64,000 nucleotides of DNA from Lachnospiraceae bacterium (GCA_018384375.1 JAHAYJ010000032.1:1-64000), one strand, 5' to 3'; shown: positions 1 through 9,581, counted from the first letter of the stretch. The notes: generated by a model from the sequence alone, not told the origin. Numbers and translations are program-made.

Positions 1-741
1 ACGGACGCTAAGTCCAAGAAAGGAAGACGACATACCGATTGCTCCATCATTATACAGCTAAGCAACAAGATGGATAATTCCTTACTGGCTGTAAGGTTTA
101 TTAACCATAAATATATTGTAGTAGAAAAGAGGACGAGAGAAAGGATGGATATTCTTAAAAAGGAAATTGACTATCTAAGTCAGGGAGCATTCGCAACTGC
201 CGGTAGCTATGAAAGCAGCAGGATTGCCCTTAAGGCGGAGGAAGCTTATCGGTCAGTATTTGCAGGTTGTCATAAGAAAGTGGCGATGCCCAGAATGGAC
301 GGAATTACGATGGTTATGCGGATGAGGGAAAAGGGATATGAATTTCCCGTCATCATGCTGTCGGCAAAGTCCGAGGAGGTAGATAAGATCATGGGTCTTA
401 ACATGGGGGCGGATGACTATGTGACCAAGCCCTTTACGACCATGGAACTCCTTGCAAGGGTGAATTCCCATTTAAGACGTTACTGCAAATTCCTGGAGGC
501 TGTAGTGGAGAAGAAGCAGAATGAAAAGATTCATGTGATTGGCGGGCTGGAGCTGAATGAGGAGACAGTCGAGGTGTTTGTGGATGGAAAGCCGGTGAAA
601 ATGACGCCCATCGAATTTAAAATTCTGATGCTTTTGATGAAGAATCCCGGCAGGGTTTTCAGTGCCGAGGAAATTTATGAGAGAGTCTGGAGGAACAGGC
701 GAACCAGACAGCAGGAATCATGTATGTGCTCAGTGATGTAG
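1..741 (+). pseudogene. Chimeric remnant of an OmpR-type response regulator
   Basis: The reading frame is open from base 1, so it enters from the left edge; the first ATG is at 70. From about 286 the product matches an OmpR/PhoB response regulator: MPRMDGI, then the conserved receiver threonine/serine and lysine regions (IMLSAK, GADDYVTKPF), then the start of a winged-helix domain (KMTPIEFKILMLLMKNPGRVFS). The first half of the receiver, with the acidic pocket and phosphorylated aspartate, is missing and replaced by about 95 residues I do not recognise. At the C terminus homology stops after YERVW, before the recognition helix and beta-hairpin. It is therefore truncated at both ends and fused to foreign sequence. 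A functional regulator is very unlikely. Deletion-recombination or an assembly join could each explain it. Confidence 0.7.
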
Positions 742-848
742 AGCGTATGGGCATTTTGTGTCATGATATTGCGGATGCGGCGCTGGGCAAGGTAGATATG
801 ACATATTTTATGCATATTTGTGAAAACGAAGGAGAACAGACTCGGTAG
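720..848 (+). other. Short unrecognised open frame after the regulator remnant
   Basis: A 42-codon frame starts at ATG 720, overlaps the end of the remnant in another frame, and ends at TAG 846. The frame is open upstream of the ATG as well, so it may be the tail of a different broken gene joined to the regulator fragment near 690. The product (MYVLSDVERMGILCHDIADA and following) matches no family I can name. There is no convincing ribosome binding site. I regard it as part of the same rearranged patch, not as an intact gene. Confidence 0.25.
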
Positions 849-975
849 CAGTAAATAACAGCATTTTTTGCATACCTGACCGCAGATAACATTATGTAAG
901 AGCTGAAAAAATGTGGTAAACTATTATTACAGCGCTACGGAACAGGTTCAATGACTTTTGCAGGAGGTATGCGGC

Positions 976-1815
976 ATGAAATTTACCAAGATGCACGGAT
1001 GCGGCAATGACTATATCTATGTGGATGGTGCAAAGGAGATCCTTACACCACAGGAAAAGCCGGAGGTGGTAAGACGCCTGAGCGACAGGCACTTTGGAAT
1101 CGGGGGAGATGGTGTGATCTTTATCAACCCCTCCAGGGAAGCGGACTTTGAAATGGAAATGTATAACATGGACGGCTCCAGAGCTGAAATGTGTGGGAAC
1201 GGTATCCGCTGTGTGGCTAAGTTTGTGTATGACAAGGGTCTTACGGACAAGACCTCGATCAGCGTGATCAGCTGCGGGAAGATCAAATACCTTACACTTT
1301 CCATTGAAAACGGAAAAGTGTCGACTGTAAGGGTCAATATGGGCTCTCCGATTTTTAAATCGAAAGATATTCCTGTCATTTCCGATAAAGAAGAGGTGAT
1401 TGGTGACGAAATTGAGGTTGCTGGCGAAACTTATAAAATGACATGCGTGTCAATGGGAAATCCTCATGCGGTAGTTTTTGTGGATGAGGTGGCAGGTCTT
1501 CCTCTTGAAAAGATAGGACCTCTTTTTGAGAATCATGTGCGCTTTCCCAAGCGGGTCAATACGGAATTCGTAAAGATTCTGGATGAAAATACGGTGGAAA
1601 TGCGCGTGTGGGAAAGAGGAACCGGAGAAACCCTTGCGTGCGGCACCGGTGCGTGCGCCACTGTGGTAGCCTGTGTATTAAATGGTTTGACGAAGGAGCA
1701 GGTTACTGTTAAACTATTAGGTGGAAATTTGCAGATACAGTGGGACCGGGAATCCAACCTGGTCTATATGACAGGACCGGCGACTACAGTATTTGAAGGG
1801 GAAATAGAAATCTGA
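976..1815 (+). CDS. dapF: Diaminopimelate epimerase
   Basis: Cytoplasmic, cofactor-free epimerase that converts LL-diaminopimelate to meso-diaminopimelate, the precursor of lysine and of peptidoglycan cross-links. The 279-residue product has the usual length and both catalytic cysteine motifs: MCGNGIRC (about Cys73) and ACGTGACAT (about Cys222), plus the N-terminal MHGCGNDY signature. I chose ATG 976 because CAGGAGG at 961-967 lies at ideal distance and the family starts with MKFTKMHG; an in-frame ATG at 958 lacks a ribosome binding site. dapL follows after 37 bp, so LL-DAP made by the aminotransferase is passed to this enzyme by co-transcribed genes. Confidence 0.97.
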   Translation: MKFTKMHGCGNDYIYVDGAKEILTPQEKPEVVRRLSDRHFGIGGDGVIFINPSREADFEMEMYNMDGSRAEMCGNGIRCVAKFVYDKGLTDKTSISVISCGKIKYLTLSIENGKVSTVRVNMGSPIFKSKDIPVISDKEEVIGDEIEVAGETYKMTCVSMGNPHAVVFVDEVAGLPLEKIGPLFENHVRFPKRVNTEFVKILDENTVEMRVWERGTGETLACGTGACATVVACVLNGLTKEQVTVKLLGGNLQIQWDRESNLVYMTGPATTVFEGEIEI

Positions 1816-1852
1816 CGGTAAAGAACTGAAAGGAAACAGAAGGAGGAACGAC

Positions 1853-3067
1853 ATGTTTAAAATCAATGACAACTACTTAAAGCTTCCCGGAAGCTACCTC
1901 TTTTCCACCATCGGTAAAAAGGTAAATGCCTATGCGGCGGCGAACCCGGATAAGAAGATCATCCGTCTCGGTATCGGAGATGTAACCCAGCCCCTTGCAC
2001 CCGCTATCATTACAGCTCTTCACGGTGCGGTGGATGAAATGGCAAAAGCAGAAACCTTTCGCGGATATGCACCGGATCTTGGCTATGAATTTTTAAGAAA
2101 TGCCATTGCGGAAAATGACTACAAGGCAAGAGGCTGTCAGATAGAAGCAGATGAGATTTTTGTTTCTGACGGTGCAAAGTGTGATTCCGGTAATATTCAG
2201 GAAATCTTCAGCGTGGATAATAAGATTGCAGTGTGCGATCCGGTTTACCCTGTATATGTGGACACCAATGTGATGGCAGGAAGAACCGGCGTGTATGACA
2301 GTGTAAAGGAAACCTGGAGCGATGTGATCTATATGCCCTGTACGGCAGACAACAATTTTGCCCCGGAGCTTCCGAAGGAGACGCCGGATATCATTTATCT
2401 GTGCTTCCCCAATAATCCTACCGGCTCAACCATTACCAAGACGCAGCTTCAGGAATGGGTTGATTATGCGAACAAGGTGGGGGCAGTCATCATTTATGAT
2501 GCAGCTTATGAAGCCTATATTTCCGAGGCGGATGTACCTCATTCCATTTATGAGTGCGAGGGTGCCAGAACCTGTGCGATCGAGCTGCATTCCTTCTCCA
2601 AGAATGCAGGCTTTACAGGGGTACGTCTGGGATATACCGTGATTCCCAAGGAGCTTAAGTGTGGTGAGGTGGCACTTCATTCTCTTTGGGCAAGAAGACA
2701 CGGAACCAAGTATAACGGTGCTCCTTACATCGTACAGCGTGCAGGAGAGGCCGTGTATTCCGAAGAAGGCAAGGCACAGTTAAAGCAGCAGGTTGCTTAC
2801 TATATGAATAATGCAAAGTATATTCTGGAGGGCTTAAAGAGCGCCGGATATGCTGTATCAGGCGGTGTCAATGCACCCTATATCTGGCTGAAGGCACCAA
2901 ATGGTATGACCAGCTGGGAATTCTTTGATTATCTGCTGGAGAAGGCAAATGTGGTAGGAACACCCGGCTCAGGCTTCGGCCCCAGCGGTGAGACTTACTT
3001 CAGACTGACTGCCTTCGGAAGCTATGAGAATACCGTGGAGGCAGTAGACAGGATCAAGGCATTATAA
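1853..3067 (+). CDS. dapL: LL-diaminopimelate aminotransferase
   Basis: PLP enzyme that makes LL-diaminopimelate directly from tetrahydrodipicolinate and glutamate, bypassing the succinylase/acetylase branches of lysine synthesis. The 404-residue product is full length for DapL. Visible fold-type I features are the YAPDLGY region, CFPNNPTG, and the PLP lysine in [15 protein letters not shown] (about Lys250). Start ATG 1853 is preceded by AGGAGGAACGAC. It follows dapF and is closed by a strong terminator, giving a two-gene operon. The DapL route is typical of Clostridia and supports the taxonomic assignment. Confidence 0.97.
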   Translation: MFKINDNYLKLPGSYLFSTIGKKVNAYAAANPDKKIIRLGIGDVTQPLAPAIITALHGAVDEMAKAETFRGYAPDLGYEFLRNAIAENDYKARGCQIEADEIFVSDGAKCDSGNIQEIFSVDNKIAVCDPVYPVYVDTNVMAGRTGVYDSVKETWSDVIYMPCTADNNFAPELPKETPDIIYLCFPNNPTGSTITKTQLQEWVDYANKVGAVIIYDAAYEAYISEADVPHSIYECEGARTCAIELHSFSKNAGFTGVRLGYTVIPKELKCGEVALHSLWARRHGTKYNGAPYIVQRAGEAVYSEEGKAQLKQQVAYYMNNAKYILEGLKSAGYAVSGGVNAPYIWLKAPNGMTSWEFFDYLLEKANVVGTPGSGFGPSGETYFRLTAFGSYENTVEAVDRIKAL

Positions 3068-3091
3068 AAAGTAGATAGAGTTTGATCGGCG

Positions 3092-3125
3092 CAAAGAGTT
3101 CCGCATGCGGAACTCTTTGTTGTAT
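3092..3125 (+). terminator. Intrinsic terminator after dapFL
   Basis: Perfect 28-base palindrome at 3092-3119 (arms CAAAGAGTTCCGCA / TGCGGAACTCTTTG) followed by T-rich sequence. It separates the dapFL operon from the sigma factor gene. Confidence 0.85.
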
Positions 3126-3189
3126 CTGTTAATTATTTTTCCATAAAAAGACGCAGCATAACACGTATCAAAAGAAGAGGGAGAAAGAT

Positions 3190-3762
3190 GTGAACGAACA
3201 TCAATTTGAGGAAGCTGTGGCACGAATGGTGAGAGGAGATAAGTTCGGGTTAAAGGAAATCTATGAAAATTATATAGGTTATATCTACCGGATCATTTAT
3301 GATGTGCTGCAGAACAAGGAAAACGCAGAGGATGTCACAAGTGAATTTTTTATCCGACTTTGGGACAAGGCAGAACAGTTTAAGCCCGGCAGCGGACACA
3401 AAGGATATCTGGCAACCATGGCAAGAAACATGGCAATTGATTTCCTGAGAAAGCACAGGCGGGAAGAACTGACCGCCCTGATGCAGGATCTGGGAGCGGA
3501 GCAGGAGGAAGAAGAGCCCGGACGCAGTCGGCTCTATCAGAAAGAGGCAGAAAGTATGGTGGAGCAGGAGGTCGTTTCGGATTTGTCCATCCGGCAGGCA
3601 TTGGAAACCCTGAAACCATCGGAGCGGCAGGTGGTAAGCCTGAAGGTACTTGGGGAGCTTACCTTTAAAGAAATTGCTGATGTTATGGGAATTCCCATGG
3701 GAACCGTCACGTGGAAATACCAGAATGCGATAAAAAAGCTAAGGAGGTGTGGATATGAGTAA
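3190..3762 (+). CDS. ECF-type RNA polymerase sigma factor
   Basis: A 190-residue sigma-70 family factor of the extracytoplasmic-function group. Region 2 occupies roughly residues 20-90 (YENYIGYIYRIIYDVLQNKE, then ARNMAIDFLRKHRR), and region 4 roughly 130-188 (LKPSERQVVSLKVLGELTFK, EIADVMGIPMGTVTWKYQNA). Start is GTG 3190 after a purine-rich stretch (GAAGAGGGAGAAAG); the ATG at 3188 is immediately followed by a stop. The next gene begins inside its last codons (8-bp overlap), the classic arrangement of a sigma factor with its anti-sigma partner. The regulon cannot be inferred from this window. Confidence 0.93.
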   Translation: MNEHQFEEAVARMVRGDKFGLKEIYENYIGYIYRIIYDVLQNKENAEDVTSEFFIRLWDKAEQFKPGSGHKGYLATMARNMAIDFLRKHRREELTALMQDLGAEQEEEEPGRSRLYQKEAESMVEQEVVSDLSIRQALETLKPSERQVVSLKVLGELTFKEIADVMGIPMGTVTWKYQNAIKKLRRCGYE

Positions 3763-4522
3763 GAATCTGGAAGAAGAATACAAAAAGCTTGCGCTTGATG
3801 AAGCCCCGGATCTGTGGGACAGAATCGAAGCAGGTTTAAGTGAAAAATCCACATCTGAGGAAGATAAGAAACGAAAGCAGAGGATGACAGAGGAGGGAGG
3901 TGTCAACAAGAGGAAAGGAGCTTTGGTATTCTTTCGAAAATATGGTGGGGCTGTAGCGGCAATGCTTTGTGTAGCGATTATGATTCCGGCAGTGATCATG
4001 CTGGGGAGGACAGGGAGTCAATTTTCTTCAACAGAAAGGATGGCGGAGACTACTGCAGAAGAGGCAGCCTATGAGGAAGCTGCTGCGGAAGAATTCCCCG
4101 CAGAAGAAGCTGTCTGCGAGATGGCAGAAGAAGCATCTGAGGAAGCTCCTGCTGCAGCAATGGCAGAGAACTATAGTATTGAGGAGAAGGAAAGAGCTGT
4201 GGGAAGCGTGGCAGGAGATCTGGCAGACCGGGCAGTTACGGAAAGTATTAGCGATACGGAAGCGGAAAAGGAGGATAAGGCAGGGAAAGTCGAAAAAGTG
4301 GCTGTCAGCATTCAGGCGGAGTTAGCGGAAACATCGGAAGGCCAGAGGTTTGAAGTGGTTGTAGAAGAGGATGCATCCGGGCAGTTTGCGAAAGGTGAGA
4401 AAATTGTAGTTCTGGTACCGCTTTCCTCCTCCAGTATGGTCATCGAAGAAGGAGAAGCGCTGGAAATGGATCTTCTGTATGATCCGGAACAGGATGTCTT
4501 TATTATGGAAAAGCTGTATTAG
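3755..4522 (+). CDS. Probable membrane-bound anti-sigma factor
   Basis: A 255-residue protein with a short N-terminal cytoplasmic part (EEEYKKLALDEAPDLWDRIEAG, a signature seen in many clostridial anti-sigma proteins), one transmembrane helix at about residues 58-80, and a long Glu/Ala-rich extracellular part. No zinc-binding HxxxCxxC motif is visible, so it is not a classical ZAS domain. ATG 3755 has AAGGAGG at 3741-3747; an in-frame GTG at 3749 is too close to it. Translational coupling to the sigma gene and the topology support an anti-sigma role. The extracellular half has no recognised sensor domain and low-complexity EEA repeats, which may act as a stalk. Confidence 0.8.
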   Translation: MSKNLEEEYKKLALDEAPDLWDRIEAGLSEKSTSEEDKKRKQRMTEEGGVNKRKGALVFFRKYGGAVAAMLCVAIMIPAVIMLGRTGSQFSSTERMAETTAEEAAYEEAAAEEFPAEEAVCEMAEEASEEAPAAAMAENYSIEEKERAVGSVAGDLADRAVTESISDTEAEKEDKAGKVEKVAVSIQAELAETSEGQRFEVVVEEDASGQFAKGEKIVVLVPLSSSSMVIEEGEALEMDLLYDPEQDVFIMEKLY

Positions 4523-4539
4523 CAGGAGCGTAAAATAAA

Positions 4540-4568
4540 CAAGAACCGCCATCTGGCGGTTCTTGCCG
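4540..4568. terminator. Bidirectional terminator
   Basis: Perfect inverted repeat CAAGAACCGCCA / TGGCGGTTCTTG at 4540-4565 between the convergent anti-sigma gene and the DUF5684-like gene. A-rich sequence lies on the left, so it can act in the minus direction; T-richness on the right is modest. Confidence 0.6.
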
Positions 4569-4581
4569 TGTAAAAAATCGA

Positions 4582-4962
4582 TTACTGTTGAGGACCGATG
4601 TACTCTGCACTGCCGAATCCAAGAATGGCAATGAAAATAGGATTCAGGAAGATCAATCCGATACCGAATCCGGTGCCCTGACCAAATGCTTTTGCAAGCT
4701 TGATATACAGCATGATCATTACAACAAAGTTTACACAAGGTATGAATTGCAGCAGGAATAACCAGCCTGTTCCCCATGCAATGTCAAACAGACAGTACAT
4801 GTTATAGAACGGAATCAGACATGCCCAGCCGGGTTTGCCGGCCTTTACAAAAAGCTTCCACTGCGCAACCAGAACTAATACAGTTACTGCAAGACTGATG
4901 ATTAAGGAAAATGCGTATACTCCTAAGCCAACAGCTGCAAATGCTGCATCATAATTTTCCAT
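4582..4962 (-). CDS. Small polytopic membrane protein (DUF5684-like)
   Basis: A 126-residue protein with three to four hydrophobic helices. It carries the motif KAGKPGWACLIPFYNMY, typical of the small signal-peptidase-I-associated/DUF5684 membrane family found across Firmicutes. No function is established for this family to my knowledge. The start at 4962 has a good ribosome binding site (GGGAGGAAAT on the minus strand). It stands alone, convergent with the anti-sigma gene and divergent from the TauE-family gene. Confidence 0.75.
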   Translation of the reverse strand: MENYDAAFAAVGLGVYAFSLIISLAVTVLVLVAQWKLFVKAGKPGWACLIPFYNMYCLFDIAWGTGWLFLLQFIPCVNFVVMIMLYIKLAKAFGQGTGFGIGLIFLNPIFIAILGFGSAEYIGPQQ

Positions 4963-5177
4963 TTCATTTCCTCCCTTCGTAAGAATTGCTTTTCAGCCTT
5001 TACAGTTATTAATCATAAAGGATAGCAAAGACGATGTCAATTTGTTAATAATATATGAAATGTAAAAAATAAGTATAAACACAGTAAGAATTGTTTATTA
5101 ACAATAGCGACAGATAGTTTCCTTTTTCATCTGGCGCTGTAAAATAGAAAGCAGTTCTGAGAAAGAAGGAATAAGAG

Positions 5178-5951
5178 ATGCAGATACTGATTAAGGTTAT
5201 TGTATGTTTTCTGGCAGGGATGGGAGCCGGACTTGGAACGGGATTTGCGGGAATGAGCGCTGCGGCCGTGATCTCCCCGATATTGATCACCTTTCTGGGG
5301 ATGCCGGCCTATGAAGCAGTCGGGATCGCACTGGCGTCCGATGTGCTTGCAAGTGCAGTCTCTGCTTATACATATGGCAAAAATAAAAATCTGGATATTA
5401 AAAACGGCCTTGTCATGATGGTGACAGTGCTTGTTTTTACAACGATCGGAAGCTATATTTCCAGCCTGGTACCGAATACAACAATGGGAAGCTTTTCCGT
5501 ATTTATGACGATGCTTCTGGGAATCAAATTTATTGTTAAGCCAGTCATGACAACCAAAGAGTCCATGAATGCAGTCTCATCGAAAAAGAGAGTGCTGCAA
5601 TCCATTCTTTGCGGGTGCATCATCGGATTTATCTGCGGCTTTGTGGGAGCGGGAGGCGGCATGATGATGCTGCTCATACTCACCTCGGTTCTGGGCTATG
5701 AGCTGAAAACGGCAGTGGGAACCAGTGTGTTCATTATGGCATTTACAGCCTTTACCGGTGCAATGTCCCACTTCGCGATCGGCGGTGCACCGGATATGTT
5801 GATCCTGATCCTGTGTGTTCTCTTTACCCTGCTATGGGCAAGAGTTGCAGCCAGATTTGCCAACAAGGCTTCTGCAATTACCCTCAACCGTGCAACAGGT
5901 GTGATCCTGACCGTACTTGGGGTAGCAATTCTGGCGGTAAAGTATTTGTAG
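5178..5951 (+). CDS. TauE/SafE-family membrane transporter
   Basis: A 257-residue polytopic protein with about eight hydrophobic segments and the two inverted family repeats. These show as GMGAGLGTGFAGMSAAAV near the N terminus and CGFVGAGGGMMMLLILT in the second half. TauE/SafE proteins export or import sulfite, sulfoacetate and related anions; the substrate here is unknown and the neighbours do not reveal it. Start ATG 5178 follows GAAGGAATAAG. The stop is only 2 bp from the stop of the convergent response regulator, and no terminator fits between them, so transcripts from both sides probably overlap. Confidence 0.87.
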   Translation: MQILIKVIVCFLAGMGAGLGTGFAGMSAAAVISPILITFLGMPAYEAVGIALASDVLASAVSAYTYGKNKNLDIKNGLVMMVTVLVFTTIGSYISSLVPNTTMGSFSVFMTMLLGIKFIVKPVMTTKESMNAVSSKKRVLQSILCGCIIGFICGFVGAGGGMMMLLILTSVLGYELKTAVGTSVFIMAFTAFTGAMSHFAIGGAPDMLILILCVLFTLLWARVAARFANKASAITLNRATGVILTVLGVAILAVKYL

Positions 5952-5953
5952 TG

Positions 5954-6703
5954 TTATTCATTTTCTTCCTCAAGATTGTTCCGGAATTGTGAGGGTGAAA
6001 TTCCATAGTAATTGCGGAAGGCTTTGCTGAAATAGTGATTGTCGGCGTAGCCAAGCCGTTCTGCAATATCAATTATCTTATTTTCCTTATTTTCCAAAAG
6101 CTCTTTTGCGCGCTCCATGCGCAGCTTCAGGACATACTCATAAATACTGTAGTGATAGCGGTTCTTAAAAAGCTTGGTCAGATATTCAATGGAAAAGAAA
6201 TACTTTTCCGCAAACATGGTAATCTTTATGTTTGTGCAATAATTGGCATCAATATATTCCTTGATGATTTCGATCACCTCTTCAGGAGTGATCCTGTCTT
6301 CCCCGTTGTCCTGTCCAAAGGTTTCATCAGGATTAATCTGGAGCAAAGCCTTTTCGATAGCAGCATTCAAATCTTCCTCCACGATAGGCTTGAGAAGATA
6401 ATCCGTCACGCCGTAGCGGATCGCCTTCTGTGCATAGGAAAATTCATCATATCCGCTGATGACAATATACCGGCTGTCAGGAAACTCCTTGGAAGCCTTT
6501 TCCAGGAAGGAACATCCGTCCATAACAGGCATATTCATATCCACGAAAACAATATCGGGGCGAAGCTCCCGCATTGCGCCCAGGGCTTCCTTCCCATTTG
6601 CAGTCATTTCCGGGAGTGCAATATTGTAATGTCTCCAATGGCCGAGCTTGCTGATTGCAATACGAACCGGCTTTTCATCATCAATGATCAATGCTTTATA
6701 CAT
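5954..6703 (-). CDS. Response regulator, receiver plus AraC output (YesN type)
   Basis: A 249-residue regulator. The N-terminal receiver (about 1-120) has the acidic pair DDEKP, the phosphoacceptor Asp55 in DIVFVDMNMPVMDG, and the conserved Lys in LLKPI. The C-terminal AraC/XylS domain (about 145-245) ends with IAERLGYADNHYFSKAFRNY and YGISPSQF. Partners of this type receive phosphate from YesM-like histidine kinases and regulate carbohydrate transport operons. It lies 12 bp downstream of such a kinase, in the same orientation, and divergent from a sugar ABC transporter, which is its likely target. Confidence 0.95.
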   Translation of the reverse strand: MYKALIIDDEKPVRIAISKLGHWRHYNIALPEMTANGKEALGAMRELRPDIVFVDMNMPVMDGCSFLEKASKEFPDSRYIVISGYDEFSYAQKAIRYGVTDYLLKPIVEEDLNAAIEKALLQINPDETFGQDNGEDRITPEEVIEIIKEYIDANYCTNIKITMFAEKYFFSIEYLTKLFKNRYHYSIYEYVLKLRMERAKELLENKENKIIDIAERLGYADNHYFSKAFRNYYGISPSQFRNNLEEENE

Positions 6704-6715
6704 GATGTCCTCCTT

Positions 6716-8533
6716 TTAGTCCGGCTGTTTGGGTTTTTCTGTCATGGCAGGTAAAACCAACAAAATCTCCGTGTATTTGCCGGGTTTGGAACGAATATCC
6801 AGAGTGGCAGGCTGAGGGTAGAGCAGCTTCAGCCGGGTATATAGGTTTACCAGCCCGATACCGCCGGTAGAACCGGTTTTATCCTGCCTTTCAAAGTCTG
6901 CATATAAAAGAGAAAGCTGCTCTTCAGGAATACCGTTTCCATTATCCCGAACACAGATGTGAATATAATTTTCAACCCTTTTTGCAGAGATGTCAATCTG
7001 TATGCTGCCTGTGGCGGGACTGATCCCGTGAATAATTGAGTTTTCAACCAACGTCTGAATGCTGATTTTCGGAATTAAGAATTCTTCCGTATCAGGGTCA
7101 ATGCGGATATTGACCTGAAGATTATCATCCATCCGGATTTTCTGTAAATAAATATAGTTGTTTACATAGACCATTTCATTTCTAAGTGGAACCAGATCTT
7201 CGCTTTTGATCGTGTAGCGCAGGTTGGAGGCCAGTGAAGTGATCATTTTGTTGATTTGTGGCTGATCGTTCAGCAGTGCCTCCGTTGAGATAGCCTGGAG
7301 CGTATTGTAAAGAAAATGGGGGTTAAGCTGGGATTCCAGCGCGGTGAGCCTGGCACTTTTTTCACTCAGCTCCGCAAGGTAGGTACGACGGATCAGCTCG
7401 TCAATATGGGAAACCATCAGGTTAAAGCTTTGAGAAAGTTCAATGATTTCGCGGCTTCCATCGGTATGAACCACAGTATGAAAATCTCCGCTTCCGGTCC
7501 GTTCCATCTGCTTTGACAGAACATGAAGCGGGTTTGTCAGCATATGGATCAGAAGATTGATCAAAATGATGGTTGCAAGACCGATGAGGAGCCCACCAAT
7601 ACAGAAGGATTTCTGGATTTGGCCGATCTGTGAATCAATATAGGAAAGCGGAATGAGGGAAATTAGATGAAGACCGCCCGCAGCTGCATCCGGAGAGATA
7701 TAAAGATACTGGGAATCAGAAAGGGTTACAGTCTCATTGCTCCTGCCGTTCTGTCTCCGACTATCCATTACACTGCAAAGAGAGGTGTCATCGGGGAGCA
7801 GGTCAGTGTCGCTGGAATAGATCAGTTGTCCGTTATGATCCAGGATCAGAAAGATCTCTCCATGATCAGAATGGTTGAGCAGCAATTTATTTAAAAAGGA
7901 AGTATCCACCTGAATCTTAACCAGTGCCTGGGGATTTTTATCCTTGACCCGGATCATTGTGTGGTAATAGGTGAAGAATGAGGATGGGTTTTCGGCCGGA
8001 AAAACAGCGTGATAATAGGGACTTTCTATGCAGGTCTGATAGATATCCTCCAATTCTGAAATATCACAGGTAGAAGAGGTGATGTGCTGGTCCCTGACAC
8101 CGCGACCCACCGATAATTCCTGATTCAGCAGATAAATGTGATAATCATCAATGTCACTGCGTGTATAGTAATAGTAATACATCTGTTCCTTAAGATAGGC
8201 AAGCTGCGCCTCAGTAAAGGCAGACTGCTGTTCAATAGACTGTATCAGCCTAAGATCATAGCAGGGCAGAATACAGAAGTTGGCAAGGTCAGAGAGATAA
8301 TCTCCCAAATTTTTGGTTTCCAGAGTCAGCAGTTTTTCCGTAGTTTCTGTCAGGTTATTGATCGTGGTCTGCCTGGTGGACGTATATTCCGTATAAATCA
8401 AAGCACAGGTGATGACAGAGATAATCAATGTCATAATGAATGCAAGCTGCATCCACAGAGACATTCTGTTTAAAAGAGACTTTATTTTACAGGATATTTT
8501 TTGTCTAGTTTGTCGGAAAGATCGTCTGCTCAT
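6716..8533 (-). CDS. Sensor histidine kinase, YesM type
   Basis: A 605-residue membrane kinase. It has an N-terminal transmembrane helix (about 20-40), a large extracellular sensor region (about 45-300) and a second helix near 305-330. A HAMP region follows (MLTNPLHVLSKQMERTGSGD), then the His_kinase signature ESQLNPHFLYNTLQ with the phosphorylated His. The C-terminal ATPase domain includes VRDNGNGIPEEQL and GIGLVNLYTRL. I start at 8533, where a GAAGAGGG site precedes the ATG; an upstream in-frame ATG at 8590 has none. With the adjacent YesN-like regulator it forms a two-component system probably sensing an extracellular carbohydrate for the divergent ABC transporter. Confidence 0.95.
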   Translation of the reverse strand: MSRRSFRQTRQKISCKIKSLLNRMSLWMQLAFIMTLIISVITCALIYTEYTSTRQTTINNLTETTEKLLTLETKNLGDYLSDLANFCILPCYDLRLIQSIEQQSAFTEAQLAYLKEQMYYYYYTRSDIDDYHIYLLNQELSVGRGVRDQHITSSTCDISELEDIYQTCIESPYYHAVFPAENPSSFFTYYHTMIRVKDKNPQALVKIQVDTSFLNKLLLNHSDHGEIFLILDHNGQLIYSSDTDLLPDDTSLCSVMDSRRQNGRSNETVTLSDSQYLYISPDAAAGGLHLISLIPLSYIDSQIGQIQKSFCIGGLLIGLATIILINLLIHMLTNPLHVLSKQMERTGSGDFHTVVHTDGSREIIELSQSFNLMVSHIDELIRRTYLAELSEKSARLTALESQLNPHFLYNTLQAISTEALLNDQPQINKMITSLASNLRYTIKSEDLVPLRNEMVYVNNYIYLQKIRMDDNLQVNIRIDPDTEEFLIPKISIQTLVENSIIHGISPATGSIQIDISAKRVENYIHICVRDNGNGIPEEQLSLLYADFERQDKTGSTGGIGLVNLYTRLKLLYPQPATLDIRSKPGKYTEILLVLPAMTEKPKQPD

Positions 8534-8596
8534 GTTAAAAACCCTCTTCATTAATATACAATACTTATAAAAAAATCTCAATCGGGACAAAAAAAT

Positions 8597-8663
8597 TGTT
8601 CAAATTATTGCAACAAAGTGTTCAGATAATTCCATTTTGCGAAAAGATGACAAAATATATAAT
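8597..8663 (+). promoter_or_regulatory. Probable promoter and direct-repeat operator of the sugar ABC operon
   Basis: Two TGTTCA hexamers at 8597-8602 and 8619-8624 are 22 bp apart, on one face of the helix. They are followed by a weak -35 (TTTTGC, 8635-8640) and a perfect TATAAT (8658-8663) with a 17-bp spacer. AraC-type dimers often bind direct repeats with about two-turn spacing, so this may be the site of the adjacent YesN-like regulator. The repeat is short and could be chance. Confidence 0.45.
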
Positions 8664-8702
8664 TAGTACAGAAACAAAAACTGCAGAAGGGATGGAGGAA
8701 AA

Positions 8703-9581
8703 ATGACAAGAAAAGTCAAAAAACAGGTGGAAACAATTGTTTTTTCCATGCCGGCCTTAATTCTGGTGTGCATGATGATGTATATTCCGTTTGTGATGAG
8801 CGGCTACTATTCGCTGACAGAGTGGAATGGTATCTCCAAGGAGGCGAAGTTCATCGGACTTCAGAACTTTAAGACAATTTTTTTGGAGAGCAGTGATTTT
8901 GTCCAGTCTCTTTGGTTCACCATGAAATATACGCTGGTATTTGTCATTGCATCTAATGTACTTGCCATTGCACTTGCTGTAGTTCTGACGAAAAAATTTC
9001 GATTTGCAAATTTTTTTAGGGGAGTATTTTTTATTCCGTATATCATGAGTATGACAATCGTAGGTTTCATCTGGAAATTCATTTTTACAAGTGGATTTGA
9101 AAAGCTCTATGAGATTACGGGAATGGGTGTATGGAATCTCAGCTGGCTGGGGGATACAACACTGGTATTCTATTCGGTTGCCTTTGTGGGGGTATGGCAG
9201 TCGCTTGGCTTTTACATTGTTTTATACATAGCAGGATTGCAGGCAATTCCCCAGGATGTCCTGGAGGCGGCAATCGTGGATGGCGCCAACGGAAGGCAGA
9301 AATTCTTTAAAGTAACATTACCTCTTTTGGGACCATCTTTTACAACCTGTATTTTTATGTCCCTGACCAACGGCCTTAAAGTATTTGATATTATTCTTGC
9401 CCTGACCAAGGGGGGACCGGGAACGGCTACTAACAGCGTGACCATGCAGATTTACAAGGAAGCTTTCACCAATAACCATTACGGAACGGGATCAGCGCAA
9501 TCCATTGTGTACTTCCTGTTTGTCCTGATCGTGACGCAGCTTGTCCTGAAGGCGTTCAGTAAGAAGGAGGTGGATCTGTAA
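8703..9581 (+). CDS. Carbohydrate ABC transporter permease (MalF/UgpA type)
   Basis: Inner-membrane permease of a CUT1-family ABC importer, 292 residues with six predicted helices. The EAA loop that contacts the ATPase is seen as LEAAIVDGANGRQKFFKVTLPLLGP, near residues 195-220. GGPGTATN and a final LVLKAFSKKEVDL are typical of UgpA/LacF proteins. ATG 8703 follows TGGAGGAAAA. It is translationally coupled to the next permease (stop TAA overlaps ATG). The operon has no ATPase gene, which is usual for CUT1 systems that share one MsmK-like ATPase. Confidence 0.95.
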   Translation: MTRKVKKQVETIVFSMPALILVCMMMYIPFVMSGYYSLTEWNGISKEAKFIGLQNFKTIFLESSDFVQSLWFTMKYTLVFVIASNVLAIALAVVLTKKFRFANFFRGVFFIPYIMSMTIVGFIWKFIFTSGFEKLYEITGMGVWNLSWLGDTTLVFYSVAFVGVWQSLGFYIVLYIAGLQAIPQDVLEAAIVDGANGRQKFFKVTLPLLGPSFTTCIFMSLTNGLKVFDIILALTKGGPGTATNSVTMQIYKEAFTNNHYGTGSAQSIVYFLFVLIVTQLVLKAFSKKEVDL

